Source of the DNA: Salinicola avicenniae
Lineage (GTDB): Bacteria > Pseudomonadota > Gammaproteobacteria > Pseudomonadales > Halomonadaceae
Assembly: GCF_023736115.1 (NCBI RefSeq)
Contig: NZ_JAKQZC010000002.1
Span: 372,001-436,000 of the forward strand
Reading direction: 5' to 3'
DNA: 64,000 bases
Shown: positions 26,267-33,008 of the stretch, in pieces
Position numbering within the stretch: position 1 is the first letter of the stretch
How the letters are laid out: every line of letters begins with the position of its first letter
Notes under the pieces: generated by a model
Told to the model about the DNA's origin: nothing
Databases searched by the model: none
What the model saw: only the letters and a program-made list of their open reading frames with translations
Translations under genes and position numbers: made by a program

Positions 26267-26419
26267 TCAGCCGCACTGGCAGTCGTGGCCGCAGTCCTTG
26301 CTACCATCAGCATGGCCATCGGCGCATGCCTGGCAGCAATACAGCTTCCCACCCGCTTCGATAGACTGATCGGTGACTTTGCATTCGCACTTCGGGCAAG
26401 CACAGGTTTGCTGAGACAT
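26267..26419 (-). CDS. Bacterial metallothionein
   Basis: A 50-residue cysteine-rich protein: QTCACPKCECKVTDQSI, then LYCCQACADGH and CGHDCQCG. The ten cysteines and conserved histidines match bacterial metallothioneins (SmtA-type), which bind zinc, cadmium or copper in the cytosol. AGAGGAG precedes the ATG at 26419. Its place beside the integrase suggests cargo of the island. Confidence 0.92.
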   Translation of the reverse strand: MSQQTCACPKCECKVTDQSIEAGGKLYCCQACADGHADGSKDCGHDCQCG

Positions 26420-26511
26420 TGGAAAGCTCCTCTGTTGGCGATCTCAATCTAGTCCCCTCACCCGGTGTTATGTCATCACACGGCATGATGCGAGCCACGG
26501 AATGCTTTCCC

Positions 26512-26712
26512 TCAAACCCCACACACTAGCCCGCTCTCCGCGATCTGATGTGCCCGCGCATTCCCGATGCCACTGATACGCGTCAGATCGTCAACGCTGC
26601 CCCAGGGGCGGCCGTCGATGATGTCCTGTGCCCGGGCCGGGCCAACATTGGGCAGTCGGTCGAGATCGTCGGCTGAGGCCGTATCGAGCAAGCTAAGCTG
26701 ACCGTGTCGCAT
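26512..26712 (-). pseudogene. Duplicated 3' fragment of the HhH nuclease gene
   Basis: The 66-codon frame encodes only the helix-hairpin-helix domain (DTASADDLDRLPNVGPARAQ and DDLTRISGIGNARAHQIAES) of the secreted nuclease at 27135-28217. It lacks the signal peptide and catalytic domain. It is almost certainly a remnant created by the same event that placed the VOC gene between the repeats. Confidence 0.75.
26534..26688. repeat. 155-bp direct repeat, copy 1
   Basis: Aligns without gaps to 27154-27308 with eight differences counted by eye (about 95% identity). Covers the helix-hairpin-helix coding region. The two copies flank the VOC gene at 26733-27134. Confidence 0.9.
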
Positions 26713-26732
26713 CCAAAGCAGAGAGGCAGCGT

Positions 26733-27134
26733 ATGTTCAGTCACATCATGATCGGCGCCCGCGACTTTACTGGGCTGACAAACTTCTACGACAAGGTTCT
26801 TTCCCCGCTCGGTCTGGTCAGGTCCGAGGTGCCCGCCTCAGCGAGTATTTGGCATTATCCGGGGCAAAGGTGGCCGCTGTTTGCAATCCGCGAACCGTTC
26901 AACGGCTTGCCAGCCACGTGGGGTAACGGCACCCAGGTCAGCTTTTCCGCCGCCTCCGTCGAGACGGTAGACGAAGTGTGGAAACGCGCGATCGAGGCAG
27001 GAGGCGCAGATGAAGGAAAACCTGGCCTTCGCCCTCAGTACGCCGAGGATTATTACGGCGCGTATTTCCGGGATCCCGAAGGCAATAAACTCTGTGTCGT
27101 ACACGTCGGAGGGTTACCGGCCCAGCCCACGTGA
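26733..27134 (+). CDS. VOC family (glyoxalase/bleomycin resistance-like) protein
   Basis: A 133-residue single-domain VOC protein: MFSHIMIGARDFTGLTNFYD at the start and YYGAYFRDPEGNKLCVVHV at the end, with metal-ligand positions His4 and the C-terminal Glu conserved. The family includes glutathione- or thiol-dependent resistance and detoxification enzymes. The gene is boxed between two direct repeats and ends at the base before the nuclease stop, which suggests insertion as a unit. Confidence 0.88.
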   Translation: MFSHIMIGARDFTGLTNFYDKVLSPLGLVRSEVPASASIWHYPGQRWPLFAIREPFNGLPATWGNGTQVSFSAASVETVDEVWKRAIEAGGADEGKPGLRPQYAEDYYGAYFRDPEGNKLCVVHVGGLPAQPT

Positions 27135-28217
27135 TCAGTCACACACCAGCTCACTCTCCGCGATCTCATGTGCCCGCGCATCCCCGATGCCACTGATGCG
27201 CGTCAGATCGTCAACGCTGCCCCAAGGGCGGCCATCGATGATGTTCTGTGCCCGGGCCGGGCCGACATTGGGCAGTCGATCGAGATCGTCGGCTGAGGCC
27301 GTATCGAGATCGATGCAGCCGGCGCCAGCGGCAGAGGCATGATCCCCCTCACCCGATATCTGATCAGCCCCCTCGAATCCCGCCTGCGCGTTGCCAGTGG
27401 TCAGGTAGATGGGGGCGTGGTCTGAAACGATGTCGCGCGCGGTGGCGTGATCGATGCCGAGCATCTCAGGAAAACGGACGATGCCGGAAACGGCGACGTT
27501 GAGCTCGGCGGGGTCATACCAGAAATTGTCATAGAGGCTGGCGTATCGCCCATTGGTCTCGCTCAGGGTCGTGGCACCGCGGGTGATAGCTGGCTGGGCA
27601 CCGGTATCGCGCAGCGACTGCCAGGCCGTATTGCTCGGCGGCAGGTTGAAGTCGCCGGCGATGACGCGGGCACTATCCGGATAGACCTCGCGCATCCACT
27701 CCCAGATGCTGGCCAGCTCGCGGATCTCCGGCGTGCGATCGGCGCGACCCTCGCCATAAACGATATGCACTGCGGCCATCGCGATCTTGTCGCCGGTATC
27801 CTTGTCACGGAACTCCGCCAGGTACGGCTCCCGTGCGAACAGATCGCCGGGGTCCAGATACACCACGGCGCCCTGGGTATATGCGACAGCGCTATCTCGC
27901 CACAGGTAGGCGTAGCTCTCGCGGTAGGAGTTGCGGCCCACAGCGTGAGAAGCCATTGAGCTCCATTCCTCGCTAGTCTGACGCTCCAGCTCGTGCTCGA
28001 GCTCGGTGACCGCGCTTTCATCCATCACTTCTTCAAGCGCCCAGAGATCGGCGCCCCTGGCTACCTCAGCGACCGCGTCGAGGCGTTTGCCGTTGTTCCA
28101 ACCAAGATGCTTGAGGTTCCAACTGCCAACAGCGATTGCTGCGGAAACTGGCGTTGTGGCAACTAACGCCGCTACTGCCAAATATCCTCGCGCAGATCTT
28201 GCTAGCGAATGTGTCAT
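27135..28217 (-). CDS. Secreted endonuclease/exonuclease/phosphatase with C-terminal HhH domain
   Basis: A 360-residue protein. It has a signal peptide (YLAVAALVATTPVSAA), a DNase I-like catalytic domain (VGSWNLKHLGW near 30, LWALEEVMD, VIAGDFNLPPSNTAW, DIVSDHAPIYL near 270), and a ComEA-type DNA-binding helix-hairpin-helix domain from about 300. All catalytic landmarks (Asn, Glu, GDFN, SDH) are present, so it is likely an active extracellular DNase. It may defend against or feed on DNA. The 3' end is duplicated at 26534-26688. Confidence 0.87.
   Translation of the reverse strand: MTHSLARSARGYLAVAALVATTPVSAAIAVGSWNLKHLGWNNGKRLDAVAEVARGADLWALEEVMDESAVTELEHELERQTSEEWSSMASHAVGRNSYRESYAYLWRDSAVAYTQGAVVYLDPGDLFAREPYLAEFRDKDTGDKIAMAAVHIVYGEGRADRTPEIRELASIWEWMREVYPDSARVIAGDFNLPPSNTAWQSLRDTGAQPAITRGATTLSETNGRYASLYDNFWYDPAELNVAVSGIVRFPEMLGIDHATARDIVSDHAPIYLTTGNAQAGFEGADQISGEGDHASAAGAGCIDLDTASADDLDRLPNVGPARAQNIIDGRPWGSVDDLTRISGIGDARAHEIAESELVCD
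27154..27308. repeat. 155-bp direct repeat, copy 2
   Basis: The copy within the intact nuclease gene; partner of 26534-26688. The outer distance between the copies is about 620 bases. Confidence 0.9.
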
Positions 28218-28291
28218 TATGTTACAAACCTTAATAACCTTATGTTACCACATATTAAGATACCTTACTCCAGCTCAATAGGTCTATATGA

Positions 28292-28813
28292 ATGAAGCAG
28301 ACAACCGAAGGGCTGCTCGCAATTTTCGACATAGTTAATAACTGGCTTAAGTTCGCTGAGCAAAAGACTGGCGTCATTATAGTTTTAAACTCTGGCCTCT
28401 CTTGGGGCGTTACGCGTCTTTCTCAATCGCTCATAGAAAAAACTGGGTTTGCAGCATTAACAAGCATCACCATTATTTCCATGTCAACCACCCTATGCAT
28501 AATATCCTTACTACCAATAATGCAAAAAATGCTATGTGGACGCCCTAGTATCCAAACAGAAGAAAAACGCAAAAGCTGCATTTATTTTGGCGATATAGCC
28601 GGAATGACAAATACAGAGTTTTCCAACGCTTACGCTAAAAGCAATGGAATTGAAACTGACGAATTAAATGGTTTTGACAAGGACATTATAGACCAAATAA
28701 TAACAAACTCAAAAATAGCACTAGAGAAGTTTTTTCTAGTAAGAATAGCAAGCTGGTTAACTTTCATTGGACTAATAATTTTTCCTTTAGGAATGCTATT
28801 ATCACTAACCTGA
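28292..28813 (+). CDS. Pycsar system membrane effector (DUF5706, PycTM-like)
   Basis: A 173-residue membrane protein. It starts with an amphipathic helix and the FAEQKTG motif (21-27) seen in DUF5706 proteins, has membrane segments at about 27-45 and 54-76, a cytosolic part with CIYFGDIAGMTNTEF (96-110), and a C-terminal membrane segment at 150-172. In Pycsar defence, such effectors bind a cyclic pyrimidine nucleotide and disrupt the inner membrane, stopping infection. The cyclase gene follows after 11 bases. Base composition is much richer in A/T than the surroundings, a sign of recent transfer. Confidence 0.8.
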   Translation: MKQTTEGLLAIFDIVNNWLKFAEQKTGVIIVLNSGLSWGVTRLSQSLIEKTGFAALTSITIISMSTTLCIISLLPIMQKMLCGRPSIQTEEKRKSCIYFGDIAGMTNTEFSNAYAKSNGIETDELNGFDKDIIDQIITNSKIALEKFFLVRIASWLTFIGLIIFPLGMLLSLT

Positions 28814-28824
28814 CAGGCACATAA

Positions 28825-29619
28825 ATGATCTCCAAAACACAACTACCTGAGAACCTGAGAGAAATCATAAAACGTCAAGACCAAAAATATGGCACTGAGG
28901 TTGACATCGTAGATCGTGACAGATTGCCCTCTGTTGATGACATACCGGGAGAGGATTCGGCACGCAGAATTCGAATCAAAGATGTAATCTGCGTTTTTGT
29001 AGATATGAAAAATTCGACAAAACTATCTGCAAGGCAACACGCTAAGTCTACCAGCAAAACGTATACTCTTTTCACTGGAACAGCGACCAGGATATTTAGG
29101 CAACTTGATGCATCTTACATAGATATAAAAGGCGACGGAGTTTTTGCTCTATTTAATTACGATCAACCACACACTGCTTTAGCTGCAGCGGTTACCTTCC
29201 GAACTTTCGTGCAAGAGGTCTTCTCAGCTAAAGTAAAGTCTAAGACAGATATTGACACAGGCGTCCACATTGGCATCGATCAATCAGTACTTGTTGTTCA
29301 TAAAGTTGGCCTGCGACCCCATGCACAAAGGGACGACATGCATAATGAGGTTTGGGCGGGCAAGGCGGTCAATCAAGCCGCCAAATTAGCAAGCCTTAGC
29401 TCTGACGATGAAATTCATGTTTCAGAGACTTTCTATAAAAAACTGAAATCCAAAGAAGCACTTTACTGCTGCAGATGCTCTCCGCCAACGCTGCTATGGA
29501 ATGAGGTTGATGTTAGCTTGGACGAAAGATTTAAATTTCGAACCGCCCATGTACTCAACAGCAGTTGGTGTAAAACCCATGGTGCTGAATATATGCAAGC
29601 AATCGTGGACGCGGATTAA
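28825..29619 (+). CDS. Pycsar-type nucleotide cyclase (PycC-like)
   Basis: A 264-residue class III cyclase. The two metal-binding aspartates are in VFVDMKNSTKLS (Asp60) and DIKGDGVFALF (Asp104). The later HNEVWAGKAVNQAAKLASL segment is typical of this family and especially of stand-alone Pycsar cyclases. There is no receptor or membrane domain. Pairing with a DUF5706 effector makes a cCMP or cUMP synthase triggered by phage the best reading; which of the two nucleotides is made cannot be told. The AT-rich composition matches the effector gene, so the pair moved together. Confidence 0.83.
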   Translation: MISKTQLPENLREIIKRQDQKYGTEVDIVDRDRLPSVDDIPGEDSARRIRIKDVICVFVDMKNSTKLSARQHAKSTSKTYTLFTGTATRIFRQLDASYIDIKGDGVFALFNYDQPHTALAAAVTFRTFVQEVFSAKVKSKTDIDTGVHIGIDQSVLVVHKVGLRPHAQRDDMHNEVWAGKAVNQAAKLASLSSDDEIHVSETFYKKLKSKEALYCCRCSPPTLLWNEVDVSLDERFKFRTAHVLNSSWCKTHGAEYMQAIVDAD

Positions 29620-29718
29620 TATTCCTTGACTGGACGTTTGCCTCAAGCCATGATTGTCCCGCTGCTGCAAAATCAGTGGCCGGGTTTGGTCGCCCGAACA
29701 GCATACAGGCGCACGAAG

Positions 29719-29739
29719 GCGCCACATGGCGCTTTTTTT
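29719..29739 (+). terminator. Rho-independent terminator after the Pycsar operon
   Basis: Stem GCGCCA/TGGCGC (29719-29732) with a 2-base loop and seven T residues. It separates the Pycsar operon from the C4 RNA-antirepressor locus. Confidence 0.85.
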
Positions 29740-29763
29740 GTGCCCGTCAGTTAGTTAGTAGTT

Positions 29764-29880
29764 ATGGCGGGCCGTGCACGGGAGCCTTCGGGCTGCCGGG
29801 TTTCCCTGTGTGCCCCGGTCGACCAACCCGTGTACGGTCCGCCCCCATCCATTTGGTCGTGGATAGCGGACTTCCAATAA
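29764..29880 (+). CDS. Short leader frame overlapping the C4-type RNA (Ash-like)
   Basis: A 38-codon frame (MAGRAREPSGCRVSLCAPVD ... IADFQ) that runs through the antisense RNA and stops 8 bases before the antirepressor ribosome-binding site. Its start resembles Ash-type phage proteins (M-x-G-R-A). In P1-type loci a leader frame is translated together with the antirepressor and is the target of C4. It might equally be only RNA structure that happens to be open. Confidence 0.35.
   Translation: MAGRAREPSGCRVSLCAPVDQPVYGPPPSIWSWIADFQ
29766..29843 (+). ncRNA. C4-type antisense RNA controlling the antirepressor
   Basis: About 78 bases fold as a three-way junction. A 17-bp closing stem pairs 29766-29782 with 29827-29843 (two G-U pairs). 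Hairpin AGCC-TTCG-GGCT is at 29783-29794, and CCGGG/CCCGG encloses a 13-base loop (29796-29818). The loop TTTCCCTGTGTGC is complementary to GCACACGGGA at 29882-29891, which contains the antirepressor Shine-Dalgarno. A second complementarity, CGACCAA (29820-29826) with TTGGTCG (29853-29859), is also present. Size, fold and two targets match the C4 RNA of phage P1 (about 77 bases). Confidence 0.85.
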
Positions 29881-29901
29881 AGCACACGGGAGTTTCCAAT
29901 C

Positions 29902-30939
29902 ATGGCTACGCAGGCCACTACCGCCCTACCGGTATTCACCGGCAGCATCGAGCAGGAAGCCGCTCATCTAGTTGACGCTCGCACACTGCATCGCTTCCTA
30001 GAAGTTGAAACCCATTTTCGAACCTGGATCAGCCGTCGTATCGATGAATACGGATTCGCTGAGAATCAGGATTTTTTGGTCGCTCAAAACTGTGCGACCA
30101 AAGGTCGAGGCGGCGACAGGCGCTCGAAGGACTATCACCTCACCCTCGACATGGCCAAAGAGCTGTCGATGGTCGAGCGCAACGAGAAAGGCAAGCAGGC
30201 CCGGCGCTACTTCATCGAGTGCGAGAAGCGACTGCATGCGCAAGATCCGGAAGGTGGCCGCCGCATCGCCCAGGAGACGATCGGTACCGATGGCCTGCAC
30301 ATGCTGCGCGAGCTGATCGCGAAGAAAGTCCGCCCATTGCCCGGCGCGGTTCGCCCTGGCGCCCAGCGGCGGCTCTGGAGTCTGGTGCATACCCGCTTCA
30401 ACGTACCCAAGGGTGAGCTGATCGCCGCCAACGATCTCGACGCCGCGGCCAACTTTGTTGCCAGCGTGGCGATCGAGGGCGAGTACCTCGAGGCATCCAG
30501 CCGCCAGCGCGCCTTGCCCGGTACCGGCGCCCCCACCGGCAGTCGGGAAGCCGAGACGCTCTACTACTCGCTGATCGCCTGGCAGCATCACGTCCAGGTG
30601 CTGTCGCGAGACTTTGAGCAGATCATCCGCCCGGTGATGAGCCGGTCCGCGCCGGAACTCTGCGAGCGCTGGGCCAAACGCTTCGACACCATCGACAACT
30701 GCGCGGGCGAGTGCATCGCCCTCGCCCGCCGGCCGCTCGGCGCCAGCGCCATTCCCGCCCGCCCGAGCGTACCGACCAATCAGCGCCAGATGCTAGCGAG
30801 CCATGCGGCAGTACTCGAGCGGGAGTTCGTCGAGATCGTCGGCCCCGCCATCCGACCGCTGAACCGCCAGCTGTACGGCAACTGGCGCGAGCGTATTGGC
30901 GTGCTCTCTCGCTACCTGCGGGACGCCGCCGAGCGCTGA
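29902..30939 (+). CDS. AntA/AntB-type phage antirepressor
   Basis: A 345-residue protein. Residues 20-115 form an AntA/AntB domain (DARTLHRFLEVETHFRTWIS, then YHLTLDMAKELSMVERNEKG and ARRYFIECEKRL). A second region near 155-190 (RRLWSLVHTRFNVPKGEL) resembles the P22 antirepressor C-terminal domain. Antirepressors inactivate a phage repressor and switch a prophage to lytic growth. GGGAG lies 9 bases before the ATG and is the predicted target of the C4-type RNA. Its partner repressor is not in view. Confidence 0.87.
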   Translation: MATQATTALPVFTGSIEQEAAHLVDARTLHRFLEVETHFRTWISRRIDEYGFAENQDFLVAQNCATKGRGGDRRSKDYHLTLDMAKELSMVERNEKGKQARRYFIECEKRLHAQDPEGGRRIAQETIGTDGLHMLRELIAKKVRPLPGAVRPGAQRRLWSLVHTRFNVPKGELIAANDLDAAANFVASVAIEGEYLEASSRQRALPGTGAPTGSREAETLYYSLIAWQHHVQVLSRDFEQIIRPVMSRSAPELCERWAKRFDTIDNCAGECIALARRPLGASAIPARPSVPTNQRQMLASHAAVLEREFVEIVGPAIRPLNRQLYGNWRERIGVLSRYLRDAAER

Positions 30940-30949
30940 TCGCAGGCGC

Positions 30950-30976
30950 AAAAAAAGCGCCCCGGCTGGGGCGCTT
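30950..30976 (-). terminator. Rho-independent terminator between convergent genes
   Basis: Stem AAGCGCCCC/GGGGCGCTT (30955-30976) with loop GGCT. On the minus strand a run of T residues follows, so it terminates the leftward gene at 31049; on the plus strand it may weakly terminate the antirepressor transcript. Confidence 0.75.
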
Positions 30977-31048
30977 ATCTCCTGAAATCCTGTCTCGCCT
31001 ACGCTGCCCTGACAGAGCAATCGGCAGAGCTTGCTTCACTTTCAAAAC

Positions 31049-31867
31049 CTAGTGAGAGGGTTGCGTGGCGTAAATATCACCGCGTGCCGACAAGACAAAA
31101 TGTCGATCTTCAAACAGACTGAATAAAACCAGTGCAACCAAGTCATTACCACACAGGTCGAGGTTTTCTTCGATAACTCGTTGTTGATAATCAAATTGCA
31201 GCCGTGTAATGCCATGGCGCCGACCGGTCGGCAAGATCAGATTAGTACCTTCGGCAAAATCGACGGTTAACTGCCGCTTGCCAGCGCCTTTGAAGCGCGC
31301 TGCTTCGACTTCCTCGTCATAAACACGATGTAGTGTCTGGCTATTGCCTGCGGCATCGCGCACGATAATATCGCTATCAGTGAAGTCGCTATCCAACGCC
31401 TCACGCTCCGGCACATGAAAACGTCGTTCTTGACCTTCGCTCTGTCCAGAAAAGACGAAATCCGACAGTTCCGGAATGATCACCTGACGGTTGACGATGC
31501 GCTCGGCTAAATCGTCCAGCCAGTCTAGCTGTAGCGCCTGCCCCAGGGTGACCCACTTAACCTGACGCTGCACCTGCCCTTGTATCCATGCATCGCGGCT
31601 AATGCCAACGCCGGTAAGCAATACCAAACAGCTCAGCTGTTCCTCCTTCACTCGCGCCGCAGCTTGGTCAATATCGGCAACCTCAATACGTCGCTGCGAA
31701 CCCTCAAAACTGACGACACTGTGTAGCACCTGGTTTTGACCATTATGATGGCGCGTGTGAAGCTCGGTATCAGCCGTTGTGTTCAGCAACTCAATGGATG
31801 GGTGACGGCTTAGCTGCTGCCTGATCAAAGCTTCCAGGTCTACTGTCGTCGAGGGCAGTTCATTCAT
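31049..31867 (-). CDS. Unrecognised protein, possible restriction-endonuclease-like fold
   Basis: A 272-residue soluble protein without signal or membrane segments. Residues 45-110 alternate strands and helices (HSVVSFEGSQRRIEVADIDQ, LSCLVLLTGVGISRDAWI) in a way that loosely recalls Mrr-like nucleases, but the catalytic D-x-E/QxK set is not clear. No family is recognised. It lies between the phage immunity locus and the DUF6482 module and ends in its own terminator, which would suit accessory cargo. Treat the nuclease idea as a weak guess. Confidence 0.55.
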   Translation of the reverse strand: MNELPSTTVDLEALIRQQLSRHPSIELLNTTADTELHTRHHNGQNQVLHSVVSFEGSQRRIEVADIDQAAARVKEEQLSCLVLLTGVGISRDAWIQGQVQRQVKWVTLGQALQLDWLDDLAERIVNRQVIIPELSDFVFSGQSEGQERRFHVPEREALDSDFTDSDIIVRDAAGNSQTLHRVYDEEVEAARFKGAGKRQLTVDFAEGTNLILPTGRRHGITRLQFDYQQRVIEENLDLCGNDLVALVLFSLFEDRHFVLSARGDIYATQPSH

Positions 31868-31958
31868 CGTGTGTACACGCTAGGTCTGTGCAAAAGGCAG
31901 GTTCTGGTCATTTCCCCAATGCTACCGCAGCACGGAAGGAAAAAGCGCAGAAGATACA

Positions 31959-32261
31959 TCAGCCGATCGACATCGGTACGCGATGCGTGAGCCTTGGCAA
32001 GCCTGCCGCCAAGTCGTCGAACTGCTGCATGAACTGTACAAGGTAGAGAGGCATATTCGTGATGTCGCCGGCGTCCCGCAGCCGTTGCCGTGCTTGGCTG
32101 AGATCCCTTTCCTGGATTGGCGAGCCATCTTCATTGAGCAAGCAAATGCTCTCCTCCCCGATATACGCCCGATACTGATAATCCGCTGGACTGAGGGCCT
32201 CTATGTGGAGACGCTGTACCTGCCCATCCTGCGCAAGTGCTACAAATTCTTCGAATCTCAT
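31959..32261 (-). CDS. DUF6482 family protein, copy 2
   Basis: A 100-residue protein (MRFEEFVALAQDGQVQRLHI; DYQYRAYIGEESICLLNEDG; MPLYLVQFMQQFDD). It aligns along its whole length with the product at 21574-21876. AGGAG precedes the ATG at 32261. Upstream and divergent is a zinc-ribbon gene, as in copy 1. Function unknown. Confidence 0.8.
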   Translation of the reverse strand: MRFEEFVALAQDGQVQRLHIEALSPADYQYRAYIGEESICLLNEDGSPIQERDLSQARQRLRDAGDITNMPLYLVQFMQQFDDLAAGLPRLTHRVPMSIG

Positions 32262-32305
32262 TCTTTCTCCTTGGCAAAGAGCGATACGACTCATCTTGTT
32301 AACAC

Positions 32306-32388
32306 AGGTTAAGTTTATGATTGCCCATGCCTTTCTTTGGCATCCTTTTACACTAAAGTATTCTTGTACAAGTTTTTGAGTCGTGCCA
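32306..32388. promoter_or_regulatory. Conserved intergenic element of the duplicated divergent module, copy 2
   Basis: AGGTTAAGTTTATGA (32306-32320) and ATTCTTGTACAAGTTTTTGA followed by TCGTGCCA (32360-32388) repeat the blocks at 21979-22060, while the DNA between them has diverged. Such selective conservation indicates protein binding or promoter function. Confidence 0.6.
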
Positions 32389-32509
32389 AAATGCACTTGC
32401 CGATACGGATCATCGGTTGGATTCAGCAATTGACGCCGAGACCATCGGCAGGGATTGCCCCTACATCGCCGAACCAGGATGGTTCGGCCAAGCTCCAAGG
32501 AAAGCGCTC

Positions 32510-32752
32510 ATGGAACGTGAGATTTCATGTCACCGCTGTGGACACCTGGAAAACCTAACGGTAGCTACGGGCAATGCCTGGGACGAAATCAATTGCACAG
32601 CATGTGGAGAGTTCATCGCGACACGCGATTATGGCTCTCCCATGATGGGGCGAAGCTACCAGCACTACATTCTCAGTCTTTCTATCGATGCGATCGCAGA
32701 GATGTCGCGTTTCGAGGCTGGTCAACCTGCCACGTTGGAGAACGTCGCATGA
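32510..32752 (+). CDS. Small zinc-ribbon protein, copy 2
   Basis: An 80-residue protein with ISCHRCGH and NCTACGEF zinc knuckles and a helical tail (HYILSLSIDAIAEMSRFEAG). It is homologous to the product at 22183. The ATG at 32510 matches the start of that homologue. It overlaps the next small gene (ATGA). Function unknown. Confidence 0.75.
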   Translation: MEREISCHRCGHLENLTVATGNAWDEINCTACGEFIATRDYGSPMMGRSYQHYILSLSIDAIAEMSRFEAGQPATLENVA

Positions 32753-32943
32753 TTAAAGTCACGCTAGGGCTCACATGCAGTGTTTGCAATAGCCAGCAAT
32801 TTAATCTTCCAGTCGAGCCGTGCGACGGAGACAGGGTGTATTGTGCCAATTGCGCAGCGTACCGCTGCCGGGTGGAAGACCTCGAGCGCGCAATGGTAGC
32901 AACGAATACACGGCCCTCGCCGACCCGGCCGGCCGCCGCATAG
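32749..32943 (+). CDS. Small Cys-rich protein
   Basis: A 64-residue protein with CSVC near residue 10 and CANCAAYRC near residue 37, a likely single zinc ribbon, and a Pro-rich tail. Its ATG overlaps the stop of the preceding zinc-ribbon gene, so they are co-translated. It has no counterpart in copy 1 of the module. No family is recognised. Confidence 0.6.
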   Translation: MIKVTLGLTCSVCNSQQFNLPVEPCDGDRVYCANCAAYRCRVEDLERAMVATNTRPSPTRPAAA

Positions 32944-33008
32944 ATTCGAACCAGGTTCCCGCCTGCCACGCCCACCGCCGCGGCCTTTTTATCGATACCG
33001 CAAGACAA

